A DNA stretch of 10,475 bases, from the NCBI GenBank assembly GCA_903830015.1, contig CAIKSH010000195.1, positions 1 through 10,475 on the forward strand, read 5' to 3'. Made by a program: the position numbers and the translations under genes. The notes beneath the pieces are model-generated. The model ran no database searches. It was not told the DNA's origin and saw nothing but the letters and a program-made list of their open reading frames with translations. The DNA comes from an uncultured Solirubrobacterales bacterium (GTDB lineage Bacteria > Actinomycetota > Thermoleophilia > Solirubrobacterales > Solirubrobacteraceae). Positions within the stretch are counted from its first letter, which is position 1. The number at the start of each line of letters is the position of its first letter. Below, piece after piece: positions 1 through 6,695 of the stretch.

Positions 1-405
1 GCCGCGCTGCTGGCGGTGAGCGAGCGCTCCCCGGTCGACCTGCGGTGGGGCGTGGGGGGAACGCCCGAAGGCGTGATCTCCGCCGCGGCAATCAAGTCGA
101 TCGGCGGTGGCCTGGTCGGCCGCCTGTGGCCCCGTAACGACGAGGAGCGCCAGGCGGCGATCGACGCCGGCTACGACCTCGAGCGCCAGCTCACCCAGGA
201 CGACCTGGTGGCCGGGGAGGACTGTTTCTTCTCGGCCTCCGGGGTCACCGACGGCGACGTGCTCCAGGGAGTGCGCTACGAGGGCTCCGGAGTGGTCTCG
301 ACCGAGTCGATCGTCATGCGCTCGCGCTCGGGCACCGTTCGCCACGTGCGGGGCCGCCACAACCGCGAGAAGCTCCGCGGGATCGTCGGCGCCCGTTACG
401 GCTGA
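1..405 (+). CDS. glpX: Fructose-1,6-bisphosphatase class II (GlpX), C-terminal 134 residues
   Basis: The reading frame is open from base 1, so the gene starts left of the window; the in-frame GTG at 16 is internal. The visible residues carry the class II FBPase C-terminal signature: a GVGGTPEGV glycine turn followed by AAAIKSIGG, then a SGVTDGD-x4-GVRY segment, then the IVMRSRSGTVR strand near the end. GlpX hydrolyses fructose 1,6-bisphosphate to fructose 6-phosphate in gluconeogenesis, using divalent metal, in the cytoplasm. The family is usually 320-350 residues, so about 40% is visible. The catalytic metal-binding acidic residues lie upstream and cannot be checked. The stop is TGA at 403-405, and the last 10 bases overlap the end of the minus-strand gene at 396-1163. 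Family assignment is firm; completeness of the gene is unknown. Confidence 0.93.
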   Translation, partial: AALLAVSERSPVDLRWGVGGTPEGVISAAAIKSIGGGLVGRLWPRNDEERQAAIDAGYDLERQLTQDDLVAGEDCFFSASGVTDGDVLQGVRYEGSGVVSTESIVMRSRSGTVRHVRGRHNREKLRGIVGARYG

Positions 406-1163
406 GGCGTCGCCGGGCTGCGGCCCTGGCGGCGCTCGCCCGGTCCGGGACCCTCGGGGTCGGGCACGTCGCCGATCGCCGCGAACCGCCCGACGCGGGA
501 CGGGGCGAGGTCGAGCCGGGCGAGCGACTTGAGAAAGCCGTAGGTGACCAGGACGTGGATCCGGGACTGGGTGGCGGCGTAGACCCAGCGGGTGAAGGCG
601 GCGGCGATCCGCGGGTAGTAGTTGGCGACGGTCACCTCCACGTGGAGGTCGGACCGACCGTGCCGCGGCGAGCCGGAGCGCTCGACGTCGATCTCCAGGT
701 AGCCGTCGGCGTCCTCGCCCCGGCTGGCCACGAGAAGCCCCCGCTCGATCCGCCAGCGCACGACGCCGCGCTCGATGTCCATCAGGTACTCGGGCTCGTG
801 GAAGGTCAGCAGGGTCAGCGGCCGCGCGACCAGGACCACGAAGCGCTGCTCCTCGGTGTAGACGACCCGGATCAGCCCGAGCGTGCAGCGGCTCAGGAAG
901 CGCCAGTAGGTGCGGGCCAGCTGCTCGAGGTGGGTCGGGGTCCAGATCGCATCGAGCTCGGAGGTCTCCATGTCGACCGAGGCCGACTGGACCGAGAGGA
1001 CCGAGCCGTCGGGGGCGATCCTCGTGTCGTCCTCGAGGCGACCGACGTAGGAGTTGCCGACCTTGCGGGGGCTGCGCAGGATCCGGGTCGCCGCCACCAT
1101 CGCCAGCCAGAGCGCGGCGATGAGCGCGATGACGGCGAGGATGTCGATGACGATGATGTTCAC
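396..1163 (-). CDS. Membrane-anchored protein of unknown function, possibly START/SRPBCC-like
   Basis: 255 residues from a GTG start. The start overlaps the stop of the upstream SDR gene (GTGA, 1160-1163), and a GAGGG sequence lies about 6 bases before it, so translational coupling is likely. Residues 4-25 form one strongly hydrophobic helix with few charges before it and basic residues (RILRSPRK) after it, so the bulk is probably cytoplasmic. Residues about 60-215 look like an alpha/beta domain with alternating hydrophobic strands and a terminal helical stretch (about 180-215, ANYYPRIAAAF...LKSLARLDL). The last 25 residues are Pro/Gly/Arg-rich and probably disordered. I do not recognise the family with certainty. 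The layout faintly resembles START-like folds, and fused SDR proteins of the neighbour's family often carry a DUF2867 START-like C-terminus, but this is inference only. Confidence 0.8.
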   Translation of the reverse strand: MNIIVIDILAVIALIAALWLAMVAATRILRSPRKVGNSYVGRLEDDTRIAPDGSVLSVQSASVDMETSELDAIWTPTHLEQLARTYWRFLSRCTLGLIRVVYTEEQRFVVLVARPLTLLTFHEPEYLMDIERGVVRWRIERGLLVASRGEDADGYLEIDVERSGSPRHGRSDLHVEVTVANYYPRIAAAFTRWVYAATQSRIHVLVTYGFLKSLARLDLAPSRVGRFAAIGDVPDPEGPGPGERRQGRSPATPQP

Positions 1164-2065
1164 CGTTCGCCCTCGGCGAGGGCCCCGGCCACGGCTTCGG
1201 AGAAGGAGAGCGGGTCGTCGTTGATTCCCGGGGGAGGCGGGGTTCGCACCACCAGCTCCTCCTTGAGCCCGTCGATCAGCGGCCGGGCGAGCGCCGGATC
1301 GACCGAGGTCACGAAGCGCACCCAGTAGGAGGAGAGCCGGGGCGAGAGGACGGGGACCGGAACGATCAGCGGCCGGCGGCGGTCGTCGACGTCGGCGAAG
1401 AGATTCATCATGTCGCGGTAGCTGAGGATGTCGGCACCCCCGAGCTCCACGTTCTCCGGCGGGTCCGGGTAGGTGGCCAGCGCGGCGAGCGCGCTGACCA
1501 CGTCACGGGCGGCGACCGGCTGCGTGCGCGTTTCGATCCACTTCGGGCCGACCATCACGGGGAGCCGGTGGACGAGCTGGCGGAGCATCGTGAACGACGC
1601 GCTGTCGGCCCCCACCACCATCGCCGCCCGGGCGTGGACGAACTCAGGGGCGCCGGTGCTCAGGATCTCGGCGACCTCCTCGCGGCTGCGCAGGTGCGCC
1701 GAGCCCTCGCCTTCGGCCTCGAGGCCGCCCAGGTAGATGATCCGGCGGATTCCGGCGTCCCGGGCCGCGTTGGCGAAGTTGGCGGCGCCGAGCCGGTCGT
1801 TGGCCTCGAAGTCGCCGGGTGAGCGGCCCATCGAGTGGATGAGGTAATAGGCGACGTCGATGTTCGCGGTGGCCTCCCCGAGGCCCTCGCCGCTGAGAAC
1901 GTCCCCCTTGACGACCTCGGTGCCTGCCGGCAGCCCGGCCGACTCGGGGCGCCTGACCATCGAACGGACCTCGAATCCCTGTCCGAGCAGCTCGTCCAGG
2001 AGCCGGCCGCCGATCGCCCCGGTCGCGCCGGTGAGGAGGATCGATGGGAGCGTCGAATCTTTCAT
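1160..2065 (-). CDS. Atypical SDR / NAD(P)H-binding oxidoreductase-like protein
   Basis: 301 residues from the ATG at 2065. The frame stays open far upstream, but that stretch overlaps the divergent regulator and has no Rossmann-family features. The N-terminus is a Rossmann dinucleotide-binding motif, TGATGAIGG at residues 12-20, followed by a basic MVRRP (36-40) after strand 2 that suggests NADP(H). YYLIHSMG (73-80), a RIIYLGGL strand (108-115), and the SFTMLRQLVHRLPVMVGPKW segment (about 157-176) are hallmarks of the NmrA-like/atypical SDR group found in 'NAD(P)H-binding, DUF2867' proteins. The classical YxxxK catalytic pair is not evident, so the activity may be binding, isomerisation or regulation. 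Members of this group often continue into a C-terminal DUF2867 domain; this one stops at the end of the SDR portion. It is the first gene of a two-gene unit with the membrane protein downstream. Substrate unknown. Confidence 0.9.
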   Translation of the reverse strand: MKDSTLPSILLTGATGAIGGRLLDELLGQGFEVRSMVRRPESAGLPAGTEVVKGDVLSGEGLGEATANIDVAYYLIHSMGRSPGDFEANDRLGAANFANAARDAGIRRIIYLGGLEAEGEGSAHLRSREEVAEILSTGAPEFVHARAAMVVGADSASFTMLRQLVHRLPVMVGPKWIETRTQPVAARDVVSALAALATYPDPPENVELGGADILSYRDMMNLFADVDDRRRPLIVPVPVLSPRLSSYWVRFVTSVDPALARPLIDGLKEELVVRTPPPPGINDDPLSFSEAVAGALAEGER

Positions 2066-2089
2066 CTGGGAGCAATACGGCTGAAACGC

Positions 2090-2097
2090 CCAATTGG
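2090..2097. promoter_or_regulatory. CCAATTGG palindrome in the divergent SDR/MerR spacer
   Basis: A perfect 8-bp inverted repeat sits in the 102-bp spacer between the divergent starts at 2065 and 2168, 24 bases from the SDR start codon. On the plus strand it overlaps a TTGGTG element (2094-2099) that is a weak -35 candidate for the MerR gene; no good -10 follows at 17 bases. MerR-family proteins normally bind inverted repeats inside such spacers. The arms are short and could occur by chance. Confidence 0.25.
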
Positions 2098-2167
2098 TGA
2101 GCCGCCGCGGCGATTCGACCGTAACAACCACGTCGGGGGGGACGACACCTTCCCCACGCATGCCGAG

Positions 2168-3013
2168 ATGAGCGCCAACGAGCTGAAAATCAAGGACGTC
2201 GCCGAGCAGACCGGGATCGCCGCCGGGACGATCCGGATGTGGGAGCAGCGCCACGGCTTCCCCAAGCCCGAGCGCACGCCCTCCGGCTACCGCCTGTACA
2301 GCACCGAGGACGTCGAGGCCCTGCGCCGCGTCCAGGCCTACCGCCACCGGGGCCTTTCGGTTCCGGCGGCGATCGAGCGGGCCGTCAAGCGCGGCAACGC
2401 CTCCGACCGCCCCTCGATTTATGCCGCCGTCTCCTCGCTGCCTGACGTAAAGCCCCAGGTCCTGCGCAAGTCGACCCTTATGGCGATCAGCCGGGCCATC
2501 GAGCACGAGGCCCTCGCCCAGGCCGCCGCCCCGGTGCTGGTCGGCGCCTTCCAGCACGAGGGCTTCTACCGGGCCGTCGAGCCGCGCTACCGGGAGCTGG
2601 CCGCCCGCTCGGACGCCGCCGTGGTCTTCGCCGACTTCCCGGCCGAGCGCCGGCCCGAGGGTGGGCCGGTCGAGATCCCGGTGGCCCCCGAGGACGCGCT
2701 GGGCAACGAGTGGGCCGTCGTCGTCGACGCGCCCGGCTACGCGGCCTGCCTGCTGGCCTGGGAGCAGCCCGGCGTCACCGAGCCCGACGAGGACCCGGAC
2801 CTCGACCGGCGCTTCGAGGCGATCTGGACGGTCGACCCGGTCGCCACCCGCCGCGCCGCCGAAGCCGGAGCGGCGCTGGCCGGCCGCGCCGACCCCGAGC
2901 TCGGCGCCGAACTGGACGCGGTGCTGGCCGGGCGGCCGTTGGCCATCGAGGAGCCGGCCTCCTCGCTCACGGCGCTGACCAACCGGCTCGTCGCCTACAT
3001 GGAAGCGGCCTAG
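2168..3013 (+). CDS. MerR-family regulator with C-terminal DICT sensory domain
   Basis: 281 residues. Residues 6-73 are a MerR winged helix: LKIKDVAEQTGIAAGTIRMWEQRHG, then RTPSGYRLYSTEDVEALRRV. The WEQRHG form is typical of the CarH/LitR-like branch rather than metal sensors. Residues about 95-225 match the DICT domain as seen in actinobacteria: LVGAFQHEGFYR, an RYRELAARSDAAVVFADF strand pair, and a conserved VVVDAPGYAACLLAWEQ core followed by RFEAIWTVDP. DICT is described as a sensor of diguanylate cyclases and two-component proteins, with a predicted role in light response; ligand unknown. No B12-binding motif is present. The ATG at 2168 was chosen because it begins directly before the HTH domain; no good ribosome site precedes it. 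It is divergent from the SDR operon, which it probably controls. Its TAG stop shares a CTAG palindrome with moeA. Confidence 0.93.
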   Translation: MSANELKIKDVAEQTGIAAGTIRMWEQRHGFPKPERTPSGYRLYSTEDVEALRRVQAYRHRGLSVPAAIERAVKRGNASDRPSIYAAVSSLPDVKPQVLRKSTLMAISRAIEHEALAQAAAPVLVGAFQHEGFYRAVEPRYRELAARSDAAVVFADFPAERRPEGGPVEIPVAPEDALGNEWAVVVDAPGYAACLLAWEQPGVTEPDEDPDLDRRFEAIWTVDPVATRRAAEAGAALAGRADPELGAELDAVLAGRPLAIEEPASSLTALTNRLVAYMEAA

Positions 3014-4194
3014 CGGCCGATCGCCACCAGCTCGACCTCGGCGCCGGCCGGCAGCTCGCCCTCGCCGCGGGGGACCACCGCGAGGGCGTCGGCTAGGGCC
3101 ATGGAGCTGAGCACGTGGGAGCCCTGCGGCCCGGTTGCCGTAGCCCGGCCTGCCTCGATGCGCACGCGCACGCACTCGTCGCGCGCCGGGTTGCGGGTCA
3201 GCGGCTCAGCGAGGAGGGCCGTGGCGGCCGGGCCCGGAACCCGGCCCAGGACGGCATCGACCGCCGGGCGCACGAAGAGGATCCACGTGACCATTGCCGA
3301 GACGGGGTTCCCGGGGAGGCCGAAGACGAGCGTCTCGCCGCGGGTTCCGAACCAGGTCGGCTTTCCGGGCTTGAGCGCCACCTTCCAGAAGAGCTCCTCG
3401 GCGCCCAGCTCGGCGAGCGCAGGCTTTACGTGGTCATGCGGCCCGACCGAAACGCCGCCCGAGCAGGCGACCAGGTCGGCCCCGGCGAGCGCTCCGGCGA
3501 GCGCGTCAACCGTCGCCTCGAGGCTGTCACCGGCCTTGGCGGCGCCGGTCAGCTCGCAGCCGTCGGCGACGGCCAGCGCCGACAGGGTGGCGAGGTTCGA
3601 GTCGTGAAGCTCGCCCGGGGCGAGGGCCTCGCCGGGCGCCTTCAGCTCGTCGCCGGTGGCCACGATCGCCACCCGCGGGCGCCGCGAGCAGGACACCTGC
3701 GCCAGGCCGGCCGCGACGGCGACCCCGAGCCCCGCGGGGTCCAGGACCCGGCCGGCCTCGAGTACCACTTCGCCGGCCCGCAGGTCCTCGCCGGCCCGCC
3801 TGACGTTGCGCCCCTCGGGGATCTCCTCGGTGGCCACCACCTCGTCTGCGTCCCCTTCGACCAGCTCCTGCTGGAGCACGCCGAACGGGCCATCGGGCAC
3901 GACCGCCCCGGTGGAGATCCGGATCGCCTCGCCCCCTGAGGGCGGGCGCAGCGCCGGGTGGCCGGCCCTCGCCTCGCCGATCACGCTCAGGCGGGTGCCG
4001 GCCGGGCACGGGAGGGCAGCGATCCCGTCCATCGCGCTGGTGTCGGTTCCCGGAACGTCGGCGGCGGCCACCACGTCGGTGGCCAGCGTGCGGCCCAGCG
4101 CGTCGGCGATGGCCACCGGCTCGGCCGGTAGCGGCCGGCAGGCTCCGAGCACGATGGCCCGGGCGGCGGCCACGTCGAGCGGCGGCCCGCTCAT
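3010..4194 (-). CDS. moeA: Molybdopterin molybdotransferase MoeA
   Basis: 394 residues, normal for the family (about 400). MoeA inserts molybdate into adenylylated molybdopterin, the last step of molybdenum cofactor synthesis in the cytoplasm. Landmarks: TDTSAMDG (50-57), the EGRNVRRAGEDL substrate loop (127-138), IVATGDEL (177-184, MoCF domain), CSGGVSVG (244-251), KPGKP (275-279) and FGLPGNPVSAM (291-301), then a C-terminal beta domain (about 320-394). Two departures from the textbook sequence: the YAVR that usually follows MDG is replaced by IAALP with a short deletion, and GADAVV after STGA is replaced by DGPFGV. The start ATG overlaps the stop of the rlpA-like gene (ATGA, 4191-4194), implying coupled translation; no Shine-Dalgarno is visible. 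No other Moco genes are in the window. Confidence 0.95.
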   Translation of the reverse strand: MSGPPLDVAAARAIVLGACRPLPAEPVAIADALGRTLATDVVAAADVPGTDTSAMDGIAALPCPAGTRLSVIGEARAGHPALRPPSGGEAIRISTGAVVPDGPFGVLQQELVEGDADEVVATEEIPEGRNVRRAGEDLRAGEVVLEAGRVLDPAGLGVAVAAGLAQVSCSRRPRVAIVATGDELKAPGEALAPGELHDSNLATLSALAVADGCELTGAAKAGDSLEATVDALAGALAGADLVACSGGVSVGPHDHVKPALAELGAEELFWKVALKPGKPTWFGTRGETLVFGLPGNPVSAMVTWILFVRPAVDAVLGRVPGPAATALLAEPLTRNPARDECVRVRIEAGRATATGPQGSHVLSSMALADALAVVPRGEGELPAGAEVELVAIGR

Positions 4195-4904
4195 CGGCGG
4201 TGGCCGGCGGCGATTCCCGGCGCTGGGGCCGGCGCCGAGAGGGGGGTGGCCGCGGCGAGCACCCCGACGGTGCCGCGGCCGGTGGAGACGAAGCCGATCT
4301 TCTTCGCGGCGGCGATGGTCAGGTCGTAGCTGACACCCTTGACGAAGGGGCCGCGGTCGATCACCGGCGCGAGGACCGAGCGCCCACGGAAGGCGAACTC
4401 GAGCTCGGTTCCGCAGGGCAGGCTCTTGTGGGCTACGCCGAGCGTTGCCTTGTCGAGCTCCACGCCGCAGGCCGTGGTGGAGCCCGCCTGGTCGTACCAG
4501 GTGGCCACCGTCCGCATCATCACGCTGACCGTCGCGGTTGCCGGGGGCGCGCCGCCCGGGGCCACGGCGCGGACGCTGAAGCGGCCGGCCTGAGACGGGC
4601 GCCAGGTGGCGGTGAAGGCGCCGCTGCTGTGGGCGCGGGTACGGGCGATGGTCAGCCAGGAGCCGTCCGACTGGGCGAGCTGGATCTCCACCCGCGGGCG
4701 ACGGGAGCTGCCGGGTGCGATACCGGTGAAGGTGAGCGGCTGGCGGACGATCCCGGGCCGGGCGACCAGGAGCGAGTCCTCGGCCAGGAGGCCGCCGGCA
4801 CCCTGAGCCACGCCGGGAGCGGCGAGCGAAGCGGATGCGGCTATGAGCGCCAGGGGCGTGCGGATTCGAATCGTGGTGCCTCGGGGGAGATGATTGCCGA
4901 TCAG
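4191..4904 (-). CDS. Secreted RlpA-like double-psi beta-barrel protein, non-standard start
   Basis: About 237 residues if translation begins at CTG 4904, which overlaps the upstream stop as CTGA. ATT at 4871 is an alternative, with a GAGG seven bases before it. No in-frame ATG, GTG or TTG lies between the upstream stop and the end of the signal peptide; the first GTG is at codon 32. From CTG: a basic n-region (R8, R13, R15), a hydrophobic core (about 17-33) and an Ala-rich cleavage area near 33-38. Residues about 42-117 form a beta-sandwich-like module. Residues 131-217 are the RlpA/DPBB domain: ATWYDQAGSTTACG, LGVAHKSLPCGT, VIDRGPF (Asp183) and YDLT (Asp194), with Cys146 and Cys164 able to form a disulfide. 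RlpA proteins bind peptidoglycan or cleave it as lytic transglycosylases; whether this one is catalytic is unknown. The SPOR domain of proteobacterial RlpA is absent. Confidence 0.85.
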   Translation of the reverse strand: MIGNHLPRGTTIRIRTPLALIAASASLAAPGVAQGAGGLLAEDSLLVARPGIVRQPLTFTGIAPGSSRRPRVEIQLAQSDGSWLTIARTRAHSSGAFTATWRPSQAGRFSVRAVAPGGAPPATATVSVMMRTVATWYDQAGSTTACGVELDKATLGVAHKSLPCGTELEFAFRGRSVLAPVIDRGPFVKGVSYDLTIAAAKKIGFVSTGRGTVGVLAAATPLSAPAPAPGIAAGHRR

Positions 4905-5239
4905 CCCGGGAGCCGGCGCAGGATGCTGCGAACGAAGCTCTTGAGCAGCTCGTCCGGGTCGGCGTTGCCGTACGAGCCGGGCTCGTGGACCGTCGCGTAG
5001 CCGGAAGCCGGAACGCGCTTGCGCGGGCGCTCGCGCTCCGGGGCGCCCTGGGCCCCGGCGGCCACCGGCTCGGGCTCGGGAGCCTTCGGGGCCTTGCCGT
5101 TCGGGGCGGCGCTGGCGGGCGCCTTTCGCGAGGCCTTGGCCTCCTCTCGGCGGGCCGAGGGCCGCTGGCGCCGGCTGCGCGGCAGGTTGGAGAGGACGTC
5201 GTTCTTCTCTTCGTCCCCGGGGTTTTCGGGCGGAGCCAT
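4901..5239 (-). CDS. Small basic, mostly disordered protein of unknown function
   Basis: 112 residues from ATG 5239. I do not recognise it. Residues 1-80 are rich in Pro, Ala, Arg, Lys and Glu (low-complexity, likely disordered). The last 30 residues look folded: [31 protein letters not shown], with a short amphipathic helix at about 96-110 preceded by acidic DPDE. The contrast between a free linker and an ordered tail suggests a binding peptide or adaptor. There is no signal peptide, so it should be cytoplasmic. It heads the unit with the rlpA-like gene and moeA, and its TGA stop overlaps the proposed CTG start of the next gene. The start lies in a tandem 8-bp repeat, so a second ATG 8 bases upstream opens another frame; I prefer this frame because of its conserved-looking C-terminus. 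Confidence 0.7.
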   Translation of the reverse strand: MAPPENPGDEEKNDVLSNLPRSRRQRPSARREEAKASRKAPASAAPNGKAPKAPEPEPVAAGAQGAPERERPRKRVPASGYATVHEPGSYGNADPDELLKSFVRSILRRLPG

Positions 5240-5247
5240 GGAGCCAT
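5232..5247. repeat. Tandem 8-bp direct repeat carrying two start codons
   Basis: GGAGCCAT is repeated twice without a gap. On the minus strand this reads ATGGCTCC twice, giving ATGs at 5247 and 5239 in different frames. The first opens a frame that stays open all the way into moeA; the second starts the 112-residue protein. It looks like a local duplication. Confidence 0.85.
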
Positions 5248-5520
5248 TCTGCCACTACCGGGGCCGGCGCCGGGGAATTCCGTGCCGGTGGGCGCCGGCT
5301 CCGGGACCGGCCAAAGCGTTCCCGGCGGCCCCTCCTCTGGAGCGAAGCCGGCGCGGCCGGCGCCCCGATTGGACAAACTTCCTACGATCACGAGCCGGCG
5401 GCGGTACTCTGGGAGCGCTGCCGCGGAGGAGCTGCCCGGAATGACGAGCCGCCCGCCGCGACCGATGTCAAGACGATCTGCCGGATCTCCCGATACCGGC
5501 CTGGGAGTGGTTACGAACCT
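5248..5520. other. GC-rich divergent spacer before rpoD, no gene seen
   Basis: This stretch separates the minus-strand unit from the sigma factor gene. It holds several overlapping CCGGCGCC/GGCGCCGGC-type palindromes (about 5258-5365) that could fold into hairpins on either strand. It also holds the window's AT-richer patch at 5367-5390. That patch includes TTGGACA (5369-5375) and TACGAT (5383-5388), with TACTCT at 5405-5410; none of these pair at a standard 16-18 base spacing. It presumably contains the divergent promoters, but I cannot place them. GGGAG at 5503-5507 is the only purine-rich element before the rpoD ATG, 13 bases away, which is rather far for a ribosome site. Confidence 0.5.
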
Positions 5521-6618
5521 ATGTCAGTGAGTGAGCTTCAGGAACTCGAGGAGATCAAGACACTGGTGGCGCGCGGCGCCCAGACCGGGGTCCTCTCGCA
5601 GGCCGACCTGGCCAGCGCCACCGCGGAGCTCGACATCGACGACTCCGACCGCGAGGAGCTCGCCAAGTGGATCGAGGGCCAGGAGATCGAGCTGATCGAG
5701 GAGGACCCGGGCGCGCCCCCGGCCGCCGCCGAGCGCGCCCCCGACAAGCGTGGCCGCCGCCGGGCCAAGGCCTCGATCGACCTGAGGCCGGACATGACCA
5801 CCGACTCCCTTCAGCTCTTCCTGAAGGACATCGGCAAGGTCCGCCTGCTCACCGCCCAGGAGGAGGTCGACCTGGCCAAGCGGATCGAGCGCGGCGACCT
5901 GGATGCCAAGCAGAAGATGGTCGAGTCCAACCTGCGCCTGGTGGTCTCGATCGCCAAGAACTACCGCAACCAGGGCCTTCCCTTCCTCGACCTGATCCAG
6001 GAGGGAACGCTCGGCCTGGTCCGCGCCGCCGAGAAGTTCGACTACCGCAAGGGCTTCAAGTTCTCCACCTACGCGACCTGGTGGATCCGCCAGGCGATCG
6101 CCCGCGCCCTGGCCGACAAGGCGCGCACGATCCGCATCCCGGTCCACGTGGTCGAGAAGCTCAACAAGATCGGCCGCGCCGAGCGCAAGCTGGTCACCGA
6201 GCTGGGCCGCGAGCCCACCCCGGACGAGATCGCCGAGGTGACCGGCATCGATCCAGACGAGGTCGACTCGATCAAGCGCTCGGCCCAGTCCCCGGTCTCG
6301 CTCGAGAAGCCGGTCGGCGACGAGGAGGAGTCCGAGTTCGGCCAGTTCATCGCCGACGAGCGCGCCGAGTCCCCCTACGAGCGGGCCGCCGAGGTCCTCA
6401 CCAAGGAGGCCCTGCGCGAGGCGCTCGAGAACCTCTCCTACCGCGAGCGCCGCGTGCTCGAGCTGCGCTACGGGCTCGGCGGCGAGCATCCCCGCACGCT
6501 CGACGAGGTGGGCCGGACCTTCAACGTCACCCGCGAGCGGATCCGCCAGATCGAGAACCAGTCGCTCAAGAAGCTCCAGTCGCTCGCCGAAGCCCAGAAG
6601 CTGCGCGACGTAGCCTGA
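5521..6618 (+). CDS. rpoD: Primary RNA polymerase sigma factor (RpoD/SigA)
   Basis: 365 residues. It directs RNA polymerase to housekeeping promoters. Domains in order: a region 1.1-like segment (about 6-61), an acidic then basic linker (61-84), region 1.2 (about 95-126, [21 protein letters not shown]), region 2 (about 130-208), which includes [26 protein letters not shown] and the -10-reading [13 protein letters not shown], region 3 (about 212-290) and region 4 (about 301-356). Region 4 carries the helix-turn-helix [20 protein letters not shown] that reads -35. Region 1.1 together with a complete set of regions marks a group 1 factor rather than a SigB/SigF type. The C-terminus after RQIE is [17 protein letters not shown] instead of the common AKALRKLR-type tail. 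The start is ATG 5521; a GTG at 5527 is possible. No terminator with a U-run follows. Confidence 0.95.
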   Translation: MSVSELQELEEIKTLVARGAQTGVLSQADLASATAELDIDDSDREELAKWIEGQEIELIEEDPGAPPAAAERAPDKRGRRRAKASIDLRPDMTTDSLQLFLKDIGKVRLLTAQEEVDLAKRIERGDLDAKQKMVESNLRLVVSIAKNYRNQGLPFLDLIQEGTLGLVRAAEKFDYRKGFKFSTYATWWIRQAIARALADKARTIRIPVHVVEKLNKIGRAERKLVTELGREPTPDEIAEVTGIDPDEVDSIKRSAQSPVSLEKPVGDEEESEFGQFIADERAESPYERAAEVLTKEALREALENLSYRERRVLELRYGLGGEHPRTLDEVGRTFNVTRERIRQIENQSLKKLQSLAEAQKLRDVA

Positions 6619-6652
6619 GCGCACGGCAGGCGCCGGCCGGCCGGTCACGGCC

Positions 6653-6662
6653 CGGTTAACCG
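6653..6662. promoter_or_regulatory. CGGTTAACCG palindrome just upstream of the AIM24 promoter
   Basis: A perfect 10-bp inverted repeat ends three bases before the TTGACC -35 element of the AIM24-family gene. Its AT-containing centre stands out in this GC-rich spacer, and its position fits an activator or repressor site. No matching second copy was seen in the window. Confidence 0.35.
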
Positions 6663-6665
6663 CCC

Positions 6666-6695
6666 TTGACCGCAGCGGTCCCGGTGGTAAAGGAT
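6666..6695 (+). promoter_or_regulatory. Probable sigma-A promoter of the AIM24-family gene
   Basis: TTGACC at 6666-6671 matches the -35 consensus at five of six bases. A -10-like region follows at 6688-6695 (TAAAGGAT), read either as TAAAGG with a 16-base spacer or AAGGAT with an 18-base spacer. The predicted transcript would begin about 6702, giving a leader of roughly 20 bases. That leader contains a strong GGGGAG ribosome site at 6715-6720, four bases before the ATG. A GGTGG/CCACC inverted repeat (6683-6687 and 6701-6705) brackets the -10 region. Confidence 0.5.

Noticed and set aside
2066..3175. N-terminal extension of the SDR frame to give about 670 residues
   Set aside because: The extension is antisense to the DICT regulator, is Arg/Gly-rich and motif-free, and the Rossmann motif begins just after ATG 2065.
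4905..5255. Extending the rlpA-like protein upstream to the GTG at 5255
   Set aside because: This would bury the signal peptide behind about 115 Arg/Pro/Gly-rich residues that are a shadow of the 112-residue gene.
4195..5391. A fused 793-residue MoeA with a long N-terminal extension
   Set aside because: The extra 400 residues are Pro/Arg-rich shadow sequence overlapping the rlpA-like and small genes; ATG 4194 gives a normal-length MoeA with an ATGA overlap.
5369..5410. rpoD promoter from TTGGACA with TACGAT or TACTCT
   Set aside because: Spacings are about 8 and 30 bases, neither compatible with a standard sigma-A promoter.
6623..6660. Intrinsic terminator after rpoD from the CCGGCCGGCCGG stretch
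   Set aside because: The sequence can self-pair but there is no U-run after it, and such GC palindromes are common in this DNA.
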